Assembly: GCA_903907995.1 (NCBI GenBank)
Contig: CAIVQH010000026.1
Span: 1-64,000 of the forward strand
Reading direction: 5' to 3'
Length of the DNA stretch: 64,000 nucleotides
Source: an uncultured Verrucomicrobiota bacterium
GTDB lineage: Bacteria > Verrucomicrobiota > Verrucomicrobiia > Limisphaerales > UBA9464
Shown: piece after piece, positions 24,971-33,623 of the stretch
Layout: every line of letters begins with the position of its first letter
Numbering within the stretch: position 1 is the first letter of the stretch
Notes under the pieces: generated by a model
The model's database searches: none
Seen by the model: only the letters and a program-made list of their open reading frames with translations
Told to the model about the DNA's origin: nothing
Made by a program: the position numbers and the translations under genes

Positions 24971-26050
24971 TCACTGTGGAGGTTCGGCGACCTCGCCCGC
25001 CAATTTTTTGGCCACGTCAGGCGCAATTTTCTCCAGAGCCTCCACGGTCTGATGCCGGTTGTAGTAGGCAAAACCATCATTCGGGTCACTCATCGAGTTG
25101 AAAAAGGCGACCAGCCTCGGCACAGCGGCCCCGGCCGCGCTCCCCATCTCGCCGAAACAGTTGACGATCTCCCACTTCATGCTGGGGTAAAAGGCGTCGA
25201 ATTCTTGGAGCAAAGCCGGAAACGCATCAGCCGACTGCTGACGGATGTTCCACAAGGCAATGGCGGACTCGACCCGAAAGATCGAATTCGTCCGTTGTGC
25301 AATTCCCTCCTGCAAGACGGGCACAGCCGCGACCGCCCCGGAACCGATCTTGCCCAAGGCCGTGGCCGCCCCGGCGCGCTCGGTTCCGGTGGGATCGAAG
25401 GAATGGCTTTGAAGAAGGGTCCACACGATCGCCGGCACCGCATTGCTCGCCGCCGGACCAAAGCCGAAAACGGCCTGAATGGCCTTGCGACGCACCTCCA
25501 CAGCGGGGTCGCGGAGGCAATTGGCGAGGCCCGCAAACACTTCGGGCGACGTAGCGTTGGTCCGCCACGTCAATGCCTGGACGGCTACGGCCCTCACCTC
25601 CGGGCGGGAATGCCGCAGAGTCTTCACGAGGAGCGAATTCGCCTGTGGCCGCAAACTGCGGCAGGAGTCCGCGACAAAATTGTTGAAGGCACCATCCCGG
25701 ATCTCGTTTGGCGGCCAGGACGGAGATGGCAGGTGGACACCGAGAGCTGGCGGCAAATCCGGGTAATGCTCCCGATAAAACGCCTGCCACCAAACCTCGT
25801 AGCCGGGAGGCCGGACCGACTCCAACAGCGCCGGCAGCGCCGCCAGGCCCATCGCCTTGATCGCCTCACGGTCGGCTTTCACCGGGCCGAGATGGGCCAT
25901 GCGATTGGAGGAGCCCAACTTGATTTGGGCGATCCATTGGGAAAGCGGCTTGCCTTGGTAGGCAGGTTCCGGACCCGAGTGGGCCAACCACACGACCACC
26001 CCAGCAAGAACGGGCAGCAGCAACAGCAGGAGGCGGGATCGTAGTTTCAT
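24971..26050 (-). CDS. HEAT-repeat membrane-anchored protein, paralogue 1
   Basis: Protein of 359 residues: N-terminal anchor (LLLLLLPVLAGVVVWLAH), then AYQGKPLSQWIAQIK, a motif common in verrucomicrobial HEAT proteins. An alpha-alpha repeat solenoid follows, for example SRPEVRAVAVQALTWR and DPAVEVRRKAIQAVFGFGP. It is probably an extracytoplasmic binding platform. The upstream gene is a paralogue with the same order of motifs, 25 bp away. It is last in the dehydrogenase operon. Confidence 0.7.
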   Translation of the reverse strand: MKLRSRLLLLLLPVLAGVVVWLAHSGPEPAYQGKPLSQWIAQIKLGSSNRMAHLGPVKADREAIKAMGLAALPALLESVRPPGYEVWWQAFYREHYPDLPPALGVHLPSPSWPPNEIRDGAFNNFVADSCRSLRPQANSLLVKTLRHSRPEVRAVAVQALTWRTNATSPEVFAGLANCLRDPAVEVRRKAIQAVFGFGPAASNAVPAIVWTLLQSHSFDPTGTERAGAATALGKIGSGAVAAVPVLQEGIAQRTNSIFRVESAIALWNIRQQSADAFPALLQEFDAFYPSMKWEIVNCFGEMGSAAGAAVPRLVAFFNSMSDPNDGFAYYNRHQTVEALEKIAPDVAKKLAGEVAEPPQ

Positions 26051-26075
26051 CCTTTAACTTGGGCAGGCAGGTTTC

Positions 26076-27170
26076 TCACGGCTCCTTATTCTCGGCCTCG
26101 CGTTCCCACTTGGCCGCAACGTCCGGGGCAATCTTCCGCAAGGCTTCCAAAGCGACCTGCCGGTTGAGAACCGCACCGAAACCAAAAACATTCGGGTCCG
26201 GCGTCGAATCCAGGAACCGGACGATACGCGGCACGACTTCGGCAGCCTGAGGCCCCATCTCGCCCAAGCAGGCAAGAATCAGCGGCATCACGTCGGGGAC
26301 TTTCTCGAAGTCCTCCAGCAAGACTGGTAACGCATCAGCCGCATGATGCCGTATCTGCCACAGGGCGATGGCGCACGTGACGCGATAATGGGCGCTCGGC
26401 CGTTGGGCAGCCCCCGCCAGCAGCACGGGCACCGCCGCAGCTGCCGCAGGCCCCATGCGGCCCAGGGCGTCGGCACCAGCCGCCCGCTCACGCTCAGAAG
26501 GGTTAAACCCGGCCGGGCGGTTGCGGGAAAGCAGGTTGTCGACAATCGCTGGCAACGCGTTGCTGGCCGCCGCCCCGTAGTGGGCGATGGCGGCATGCGC
26601 ATACATGCGTACTTCCCCATCGGAATCCTGGAGCCGGTTGGTCAGGGCCTGAAAGACTTCAGCCGAGAGGTTGGTCTGCCAGCTCAGAGCCCAGATGGCA
26701 GTGCCCCGAACCTCGGAGCGCGGATGCTGGAGCGTGCTGAGGAGCAACGGTTTCGTCTGAGGCCAGAAGCGGTTACAGCTCTCGGTGACAAAAAACCGAA
26801 AGACCCCTTCCCCTTCCGGATTCAAACGCGCCGGCGCCGGCAGGACTCCACTCAGGCCGGGAGGCAGACGAAGATAGCAACGGCGATAGGTCGCTGACCA
26901 CCAAGGCTCATAGTCCCGGGCCCGAACCGATTCCAGCATCTCGGGAAGTGCCTTCAGGCCCATCGCCTTGACGGCCTCCGCTTCGGTTGGGGAGGGAGCA
27001 TAACGGGGCGGGCTGGCGGAGGGAGCGGCCTTGATCTCCGCGATCCAACGCGACAACGATTTGCCCCCGTAGGCAGGTTCATCAAGCGTGACCGCCCACC
27101 ACACGGCCGCCCCGACGAATACGGCCAGAACGGGCACCAGGACCAAGAGGAGGCGGTGGCGCCGTTTCAT
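26076..27170 (-). CDS. HEAT-repeat membrane-anchored protein, paralogue 2
   Basis: Protein of 364 residues with the same architecture as its downstream neighbour: membrane anchor, AYGGKSLSRWIAEIK, EAVKAMGLKALPEMLESVR, then HEAT-like repeats such as HPRSEVRGTAIWALSW and DSDGEVRMYAHAAIAHYG. The two genes are an old tandem duplication, moderately diverged. It lies 20 bp after the heme-protein gene, consistent with one transcript. Confidence 0.7.
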   Translation of the reverse strand: MKRRHRLLLVLVPVLAVFVGAAVWWAVTLDEPAYGGKSLSRWIAEIKAAPSASPPRYAPSPTEAEAVKAMGLKALPEMLESVRARDYEPWWSATYRRCYLRLPPGLSGVLPAPARLNPEGEGVFRFFVTESCNRFWPQTKPLLLSTLQHPRSEVRGTAIWALSWQTNLSAEVFQALTNRLQDSDGEVRMYAHAAIAHYGAAASNALPAIVDNLLSRNRPAGFNPSERERAAGADALGRMGPAAAAAVPVLLAGAAQRPSAHYRVTCAIALWQIRHHAADALPVLLEDFEKVPDVMPLILACLGEMGPQAAEVVPRIVRFLDSTPDPNVFGFGAVLNRQVALEALRKIAPDVAAKWEREAENKEP

Positions 27171-27190
27171 GAGTTGCGATTAAACGGCGC

Positions 27191-28375
27191 TCACTGCGGC
27201 AGGGCCACCTGCCCCGGCCGGCTGAGATAGTAGAGCAGGTCGCGCAATTCGCCGTCCTTGAGCTGGGTGATGAGGCCTTCCGGCATGAGCGATTGCTCGC
27301 TCAGGCTCGTGGACTTCACCTCGGCACGCGGGATGGTCACCAGTTCGTTCGCCGTCTGGATGGAGAGCGACGTGGCATTCTGTTCCTTCACGATGCCGGT
27401 GATGACCCGGTCGTCCTTCGTTTCGACAGTGGTGGCGCGGTACTCGTTCGGGATGACTGCGTTCGGGTACAGGATGTTCTGGAGCAGATAGGCCAGGTCG
27501 CCGCGATTGGCGCCGGTGATGTCGGGCCCGACGTGGCCGCCGCTGTCGAATAGGGTGTGGCACTGGGCACACACCTTGTTGAAGACCACCCGACCACGCG
27601 GTGCATCCCCCGGTGTCGAACCACCCGCCCAATAAAGCCGGGTCACGCGCGCAATTTCCTTCTCCATGTCGGGGCTGGTCTCCTGCATGACGCCCCACAG
27701 GTCGGTGAGCTGCGCCTTGATCGCGTCGTCCTTGAGGTTGCGGAGCTGGCGGACGAGGTCGGCGGTCAGGTCGGTCTTCGCGATCTTGCCGGCCGCGACG
27801 GCCGCGAGCAGCGGTTTCGCGAAGGCGTTGCGCGAGGCCAAGGTATTGAGTGCATCCCGCTTTTCCGCACCCAAGGAACCGTAGGCGGCCAAGATGGCGG
27901 TGGGCGTCGCCGCGTCATCATAGGCGGCCAGACCGCGCAACGCGGTGCCGCGCACGGCCGGGTCGGTCACGAGCTGCTGCAGCAAGGGCGGAAGCTCGGG
28001 ATCTCGGATGCCCAGCAACGAATCCAACGCCGTGCGGCGCGCCCCCGCCTCGGCCTTCGGATCGGCGGCAATCGCGCGCAGGGACGACTTGGCGCGCGCG
28101 CTGCCAAACGTCAGCGAGAGCGTCTGCGTGAGCGTGCGGACCTCGGAGTTGGCGCTGGCGGCCAGCTTGGCCTCGACGGCATCCCAACCGGCGGGCATCG
28201 GGGCGGTACGACGACCCTTCAGCGCGGCGCTGATCCCGCGCAGGATGTCGAGCTGAAGCTGCGCGTCGTCCGATTCACGGAGCATCTGGGCGAGCTGAGG
28301 CAGCGAGTCCACTGCGCGCACCGAGCCGGTCGCGACACAGAAGAGGCAGAGCAGATTGAGCAGGAACAATTTCAT
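27191..28375 (-). CDS. HEAT-repeat c-type cytochrome (Verrucomicrobium-type heme domain)
   Basis: Exported protein of 394 residues. A signal peptide (FLLNLLCLFCVATGSVRA) precedes HEAT-like repeats (about 25-230). The heme-binding domain has RVVFNKVCAQCHTLFDSGG, with CAQCH as the CxxCH heme site. The domain continues DITGANRGDLAYLLQNILYP and ends with DLLYYLSRPGQV. This is the C-terminal module that is usually fused to PVC-type dehydrogenases. Here it is a separate gene whose ATG overlaps the dehydrogenase stop (28372-28375). It should accept electrons from that partner. Confidence 0.82.
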   Translation of the reverse strand: MKLFLLNLLCLFCVATGSVRAVDSLPQLAQMLRESDDAQLQLDILRGISAALKGRRTAPMPAGWDAVEAKLAASANSEVRTLTQTLSLTFGSARAKSSLRAIAADPKAEAGARRTALDSLLGIRDPELPPLLQQLVTDPAVRGTALRGLAAYDDAATPTAILAAYGSLGAEKRDALNTLASRNAFAKPLLAAVAAGKIAKTDLTADLVRQLRNLKDDAIKAQLTDLWGVMQETSPDMEKEIARVTRLYWAGGSTPGDAPRGRVVFNKVCAQCHTLFDSGGHVGPDITGANRGDLAYLLQNILYPNAVIPNEYRATTVETKDDRVITGIVKEQNATSLSIQTANELVTIPRAEVKSTSLSEQSLMPEGLITQLKDGELRDLLYYLSRPGQVALPQ

Positions 28376-30921
28376 TGGGCGGAAGCAAGGCTGGCAGTGG
28401 CGAGACGGCGGGCGATGAACTCGCGGATCTTGGGAATCTTGCAGGCGCGCAGCAGGTCAAGGCCGAAGCCCGGGTCGGTGGCGACGGTGCCTTCCGCCGC
28501 ATACCAATAAAGCAGCGGCAGGTTGTGGTCCCCGCTGTCCTCGGCATGGCTGACCAGGGCGGTGAGGGTATCCTTGCGCTGTGCGGCGGGCAGTCGTTGC
28601 GCGGCAGAGGCGATGTAACGGCGGACCACCGGTGAAGGATCGGCGGCCGCCAAACCGGCCAGGCCCTTGAGGGCGTTCTGGACACCTTCCTCGGACCAGT
28701 GGTCGGCCGGCCGATAGGGTGCGGCTTCGGTTGCGACCTGGATGGCCCAGCCCCGCACAAACTCGTCCTGGCTCTGCACCAGTTCGCCGATGTCCTCAAA
28801 GGGCACGCCACCCGTGACGTCCATGGCCCAAATGGCGCGGAGCGTCGAAGTCGTGTCACGGCCGGCCAGCATCAGCTCGCGCAGGCTGGAGCGGGCGGAT
28901 TCGGACAGTTTGCCAGCCGTGGCCCGCTCGGCCAGCAGCCGCCGGGCGTGCCGGCTCATCCATTCGTTCTTGGAAGGCACTAGCTTCACCAGGTCTTCAT
29001 CGCTCAGCTTGGCCAGGTCCACCTGGGTCTTGGGCTGGTTGTTGTAAATGATCTTGTAAATGCGGCCGTTGCTGCGGTCGTGGCCCTCGTAATTGTTGTG
29101 GTGGCACTGGTTCTTGTCGTACCAGTCGATGACATAGACCGACCCATCGGCGTCGTACCGCTGGTTCAGCGTCTGGCTCCAGGAGTCGTTGAAATTCAGA
29201 AAATCAGGGCCGTGATGGCCGACGTAGCCGGAACCTACCCGCTCCGGCACGTCCATGTTCAGGCGCTGACCGTGGATGTTGCCCATGATGAGCTTGCCGC
29301 GGTATTCGGCCGGCCAGCTCGCCCCGAGATAGACCATCATGCCCGCGTGCGCGTGACCGCCACCGGCTGAGTCGCTGCGGCCATTGCCGGCGTGCGGCCC
29401 CTGGTTGCCGGCGTAGTGGAGATGGTCGGCATGGGTCTGGATGTCCTCATAGACGTAGGGGAAGACCGGCTTGCGGCTGCCGGTCTCGCGATGCTTCGCG
29501 TTGCGGGCGGTCTCCTCCGCACCGACGGTGAAATGCTCGCCACCCTGCCGGATGTAACGCCCGCCCTGGATCATGTGGTAGAGGTGCGGAATCACGCAGG
29601 CCTCGATCCAGCACTGGCCGTTTTCATCGAAATCCACGCCCCACGGATTGCTCGTGCCCTCGGCAAAGACTTCGAAGATTTTCTTGGTCGGATGATAACG
29701 CCACACGCCGGCGTCCATCCATTGCCGCTCGGCTTCGGTCGCGCCGGGCTTGCCGACGTTGGAGGGGCAGAAGACGCCGTGGCAGCCATAGAGCCAGCCG
29801 TCCGGTCCCCAGCAGAAGGTGTTCAGCGTCTCGTGCGTGTCGGCGTTGAAATTCCAGCCGTCGAGCAGGACCTGTGGCGGCCCGGCGGGCTTCGGCGCAT
29901 CCCCGTCCGTGATCGGCAGAAACATAAGATAGGGCGCAGCGCCGATGAAGACACCGCCGTAGCCATACTCGAGGCCGGAGACGAGATTCAGCCCTTCCAG
30001 CACGACCGTGCGCTTGTCGAAGTGGCCGTCGCCGTCGGTGTCTTCGAACACGATCAGCCGGTCCTTGCCACCCAAGATGTCCTTCAGCTTTTCCTCAGGA
30101 GTGCCGTTCTTCGGCGGCACGCCCACACGCTTCGGATACGTGTAGCCTTCTACCACCCAGAGACGGCCACGGTCGTCGTCGCAGAAGGCGATAGGCTGCT
30201 TGATGTCCGGCTCGCCGGCGAAGACGCGCATCTGGAATCCGGGCGGCAGGCTGGCGACCTCAGCAGCCTTTTCGGGAGTGAGGCCGGCGTAAAGCACTGT
30301 GTCCGCCGGTGGCGGCTCGTTCCGCTTCGCCTCGGCCAGTGAATATTCGTTGACGAAGGCCGGCCGGGCCGCGTGCAGCTGGAAGTCGTCGAAATTCAGG
30401 TGCGCCCAGCCACCGGAACGGTCATCTACGAGCCGGATGAAGATCTCCTTGCCCACGCGGTCCTTCAGGTCCACGACCACCGGTCGGAGCGTCTCGCTGT
30501 CCGTGCCGCTGAGCTTGAGGAAGACGTTGCCGGAAGCGGCGTCCACGAGCTCCACCCGTTCTTCCGGCCAGGTGCCGCCGGCGAAGCGGAAGCTGCCCAA
30601 GGGCTGGGTGACCTTGAAGGGCACCGAGGTGAGCGTACCCTTCGGGTCATCACCCGCCTTCTCAAAGCCACCGATCCAGTACTCGCCCGTGTGCTGCGAG
30701 CTCATGTCCGCCCGGCGCGCCTTGGGCAGGTCACCTTTCACCGGCTGGCCGGTGAAGGCATCGCCCGTCGCGGTCCAGTCACGCAGGTCGCCGGTCTCGA
30801 AGTCGAGGTTCAAGACATGGCCGTCCTTGCCCACCGGCCGGATGCCGGCGGGTTCCGCCGCCATGGCGGACAGGACGACACCCAATACAAGCAGGCCGGA
30901 GAGCGAACGGCGTAAGTGCAT
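28372..30921 (-). CDS. PVC-type membrane-bound dehydrogenase
   Basis: Exported protein of 849 residues. After the signal peptide comes a lectin-like beta domain with LNLDFETGDLRDWTATGDAF (about 35-200). The PVC dehydrogenase beta-propeller domain starts near SLPPGFQMRVFAGEPDIKQP. It shows DRGRLWVVEGYTYP, WGPDGWLYGCHG and NPWGVDFDENGQCW. HEAT-like repeats fill the C-terminus (LRAIWAMDVTGG). No CxxCH is present; the heme module is the next gene. The substrate is likely a sugar or alcohol; the family is uncharacterised. First gene of a four-gene operon. Confidence 0.8.
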   Translation of the reverse strand: MHLRRSLSGLLVLGVVLSAMAAEPAGIRPVGKDGHVLNLDFETGDLRDWTATGDAFTGQPVKGDLPKARRADMSSQHTGEYWIGGFEKAGDDPKGTLTSVPFKVTQPLGSFRFAGGTWPEERVELVDAASGNVFLKLSGTDSETLRPVVVDLKDRVGKEIFIRLVDDRSGGWAHLNFDDFQLHAARPAFVNEYSLAEAKRNEPPPADTVLYAGLTPEKAAEVASLPPGFQMRVFAGEPDIKQPIAFCDDDRGRLWVVEGYTYPKRVGVPPKNGTPEEKLKDILGGKDRLIVFEDTDGDGHFDKRTVVLEGLNLVSGLEYGYGGVFIGAAPYLMFLPITDGDAPKPAGPPQVLLDGWNFNADTHETLNTFCWGPDGWLYGCHGVFCPSNVGKPGATEAERQWMDAGVWRYHPTKKIFEVFAEGTSNPWGVDFDENGQCWIEACVIPHLYHMIQGGRYIRQGGEHFTVGAEETARNAKHRETGSRKPVFPYVYEDIQTHADHLHYAGNQGPHAGNGRSDSAGGGHAHAGMMVYLGASWPAEYRGKLIMGNIHGQRLNMDVPERVGSGYVGHHGPDFLNFNDSWSQTLNQRYDADGSVYVIDWYDKNQCHHNNYEGHDRSNGRIYKIIYNNQPKTQVDLAKLSDEDLVKLVPSKNEWMSRHARRLLAERATAGKLSESARSSLRELMLAGRDTTSTLRAIWAMDVTGGVPFEDIGELVQSQDEFVRGWAIQVATEAAPYRPADHWSEEGVQNALKGLAGLAAADPSPVVRRYIASAAQRLPAAQRKDTLTALVSHAEDSGDHNLPLLYWYAAEGTVATDPGFGLDLLRACKIPKIREFIARRLATASLASAQ

Positions 30922-31222
30922 GCAAATAGCAGGAAGACCAAGGCCGCAGGAGGCAAGGCAGATTTCGAATTACGAACGGTGGCCAGGGATCAGTAATCAG
31001 TAATCAGTAAAACAGTAATCAGTGACCGGGCGCCACGTGCTCCAAGACACCGGGGCGCAGTGGGGGAGCATCTCCGCGAGCCGTACCGACCCAGAACTGG
31101 GTCGCCTCGGCTAGCAAGGAAGACCCCACCTCGTCTGGTCACTGATTACTGTTCCCCGCCGGATCGCCGTTGAATTCTAGGTTTGGCGAATCGCCAACGG
31201 CACCGCTTCATTCCCACGCTCC
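30922..31222. repeat. Intergenic repeats: heptamer ATCAGTA x3 and a 17-bp inverted repeat
   Basis: ATCAGTA is repeated three times at 30989-31009. Directly after it, AACAGTAATCAGTGACC at 31011-31027 has an exact reverse complement at 31137-31153, enclosing 109 bp. No gene is seen. The region separates divergent genes, so it also holds their promoters. Confidence 0.7.
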
Positions 31223-32287
31223 ATGGTGCGACGCATTTTCTGTCTCCTGCTCAGCCTGCTCACGCTGGGCCTGACTGGCTGCACTCCCGGCAGCATCATC
31301 GCGCACGAGCTGGTCAAATCGCCCAACCGACAGCCAGGATGGCTCACGGAGCCCGGCCGCCTCCTGCCGCCCGCGAAGGTGACCCTCAGCTACTACGCGA
31401 CGATCCCCGCGAACCACATGTCGGTGCAAAAGGCCACCGTCGGTCAGCCACCGGCCATGCTGGAGGCCCTCGTGGTTGAACCCGCTCGCTATGGATTCAA
31501 GGCCAGCAGCCACTGGGAGCAGCAGGGATCGCATCCGGTCTTCCGCTTCGAGATGCGGCTCACGCCGTCCACCAACAGCGCCGATGCGCCCCTGGCCCCG
31601 CGCGGCACGATCTTCCTGCTGCACGGCTACGGCCTGAGAAAAGATGTGCTGCTGCCCTGGGGAATCAGCCTGGCCGAGGCCGGCTGGCGCTGCGTGCTCG
31701 TGGACCTGCGGGGGCACGGGGAATCTGGGGGACCCCGCATTTATTTTGGCACGCATGAGGCGGAAGACCTGCGTGACTTGCTCACCGAACTCGATCGCCG
31801 CCACGTCATCAGCGGACCGGTGGGTGTGCTGGGCGATTCCTATGGCGCGGACATCGCCCTGCGCTGGGCCGCCCAAGATTCACGAGTGCAGGCCACCGTG
31901 GCCCTGGCACCCTACGCGAAGCTGGCGGATGCGATGGAAGGCATCCGCCAGAGCTATGCCCCGTGGGTGCCCCGTGGCTGGGTCCGCTCGGCCGCCCAAA
32001 AGGTCCCACGCCTGCTCGGGGTGCCCGCAGAAAGCCTGGACCCGGTCTCAGTCCTGCCCGCGCAGAAGGTCGCGGCCCTGTTTATCGCCGGTGAAAAGGA
32101 TGTCGTGGCACCCGTGGCCGCCGTGCAGCAGCTCAAGGATCTAGCCCTGCCAGAAAGCCAGCTGCTCCTCGTACCGCAGTCGGCCCACGAGGAGCTGCCC
32201 TATGAGTTCGACATGCTCGAAAAGCCGGTGAAGGCGTGGTTTGATGTCCACCTGCACGAGGCCGCTCAGAGCGTCCGGACGCGATAG
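31223..32287 (+). CDS. Alpha/beta-hydrolase lipoprotein
   Basis: Envelope hydrolase of 354 residues. The signal peptide ends in a lipobox (LGLTGCTPG). The fold starts with GTIFLLHGYGLRKDVLLPWG (oxyanion loop). The nucleophile elbow is GVLGDSYGAD with catalytic Ser. The acid is probably in FIAGEKDVVAP and the histidine in PQSAHEELPY. DLRGHGESGG is typical of this fold. An esterase or peptidase-like role is possible; substrate unknown. It overlaps the next gene convergently by 22 bp. Confidence 0.82.
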   Translation: MVRRIFCLLLSLLTLGLTGCTPGSIIAHELVKSPNRQPGWLTEPGRLLPPAKVTLSYYATIPANHMSVQKATVGQPPAMLEALVVEPARYGFKASSHWEQQGSHPVFRFEMRLTPSTNSADAPLAPRGTIFLLHGYGLRKDVLLPWGISLAEAGWRCVLVDLRGHGESGGPRIYFGTHEAEDLRDLLTELDRRHVISGPVGVLGDSYGADIALRWAAQDSRVQATVALAPYAKLADAMEGIRQSYAPWVPRGWVRSAAQKVPRLLGVPAESLDPVSVLPAQKVAALFIAGEKDVVAPVAAVQQLKDLALPESQLLLVPQSAHEELPYEFDMLEKPVKAWFDVHLHEAAQSVRTR

Positions 32288-33405
32288 AAGCGCGCCCCAT
32301 CCGTCGGCGGGGTCAGGCTCACATCCTCCGAATCGGCAGCCAGCGTCCGGGTCTCCACCTCTTCCCAGGCGGCGGCATCCAGGTCCGCGCGCTGCTCCAC
32401 AATCACCTGCTGCCCTGACTTGGCGGCGATCGTCAGGGTGAGCTGATCACCCACCGCCACCAATTTGGCCACCGGTCCCGCCGGCTGCTCAAAATCGGTA
32501 CCGTCAGTGAGATCGGGGATGTGGTTTCCGTCAGCGTCGTTCGGATCGATGATCTGCATGTTCCACAGGTCATACTCGTTCTGAAACTGCGTCGAAGGCA
32601 CGCCGTCCAGGAAGTAAAAGCTCCCGGCGTAATTGTTGGCCGTGGCGCCCCGCACCAGCAGCATATCGTCGGCGGTGGCGCCCACGGAACCGAGCACAAC
32701 ATATGCCTCGTTATCTGGCCCGAACCAGTCGGCCTCGTCCCGCACCAGCTCCGTCTGACTGCGCCGGGTCATGGGAAACGGCCCGGTGAACTCGCCGGCC
32801 TTGCCCTGCCGCTGGAGATCCACTGACGCTTCGACCTTCGCGCCTTTCACGGCATAGGTCAGCTTGCCGTCGTACTGATAGATTTCGAACGTATGGGTAA
32901 AGGTCAGCACGGGCAGGAACAGATCGCGCTCGAGGTTCACCCTGAGCTGCACGGTGCCGGTCGTCTGGCCGGCCGCCCGGTTCCAGGTGGCGGTGACAAA
33001 GCCCTGGATGACGTCCTCGCCATTATCGAGAGTCATGGTGCCGGAAGTGCCCAGGCCGGAAACCGCCTGGGACACCTTAAAGAAATCCGTCACCAGATCT
33101 CCGTCCGAGTCGGTCATGTTGGGGAGGTCGATGTAGAAGCTGAAGCCCAGCGGTCCGTCGAAACCGGGCACATCCAGCAGGGCCAAAGTGCCATATCTGG
33201 CTTGCCCGTCGGAATTGTACCATTCGCCATTCACATAGTCGTCAGCCGTGCTGAAACCCAGCGTGTACGTCTGTCCCGACTGCTTGACACTCTGGGTTGA
33301 AACCCGCACCGAAGTGCAGTTCATCAGCATCCGGGCATCGTTGGCCTGGACAAAGGCGGCAGGAAAAAGGAGGAAGCTGAGCAGGAGTTGAATTCTGAGG
33401 TTCAC
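32266..33405 (-). CDS. Secreted beta-rich protein with Ca-binding-type loops
   Basis: Exported protein of 379 residues, not assigned to a family. A signal peptide (LLLSFLLFPAAFVQA) is followed by a beta-rich body. Two aspartate-rich loops, MTDSDGDLVTDFF and DPNDADGNHIPDLTDG, resemble thrombospondin type 3 calcium loops. The C-terminus (AAKSGQQVIVEQRADLDAA to GARFYRVRTL) matches the closing domain common in secreted verrucomicrobial proteins, which ends in FYRV. Probably a surface or matrix protein. Confidence 0.6.
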   Translation of the reverse strand: MNLRIQLLLSFLLFPAAFVQANDARMLMNCTSVRVSTQSVKQSGQTYTLGFSTADDYVNGEWYNSDGQARYGTLALLDVPGFDGPLGFSFYIDLPNMTDSDGDLVTDFFKVSQAVSGLGTSGTMTLDNGEDVIQGFVTATWNRAAGQTTGTVQLRVNLERDLFLPVLTFTHTFEIYQYDGKLTYAVKGAKVEASVDLQRQGKAGEFTGPFPMTRRSQTELVRDEADWFGPDNEAYVVLGSVGATADDMLLVRGATANNYAGSFYFLDGVPSTQFQNEYDLWNMQIIDPNDADGNHIPDLTDGTDFEQPAGPVAKLVAVGDQLTLTIAAKSGQQVIVEQRADLDAAAWEEVETRTLAADSEDVSLTPPTDGARFYRVRTL

Positions 33406-33623
33406 ACCCGCACTAGACCCAGCCCGCAGTTCAAAGACAAGCGGGCTTTTATATTATTATGGCCACCAAGTTACAGTCCGATGACACCTGCATGAAATTC
33501 ATGCCGTAAGTGTCCGGTCAGCTCAGGCAGGATGGGCCGCGCCGCGGCCGGCGGAATCGGGCAGCACATTCGGACGGGTCGGGTGCCGGCCACGGGCTTC
33601 GCCGGGGCCGGCCGCAGGGAATC

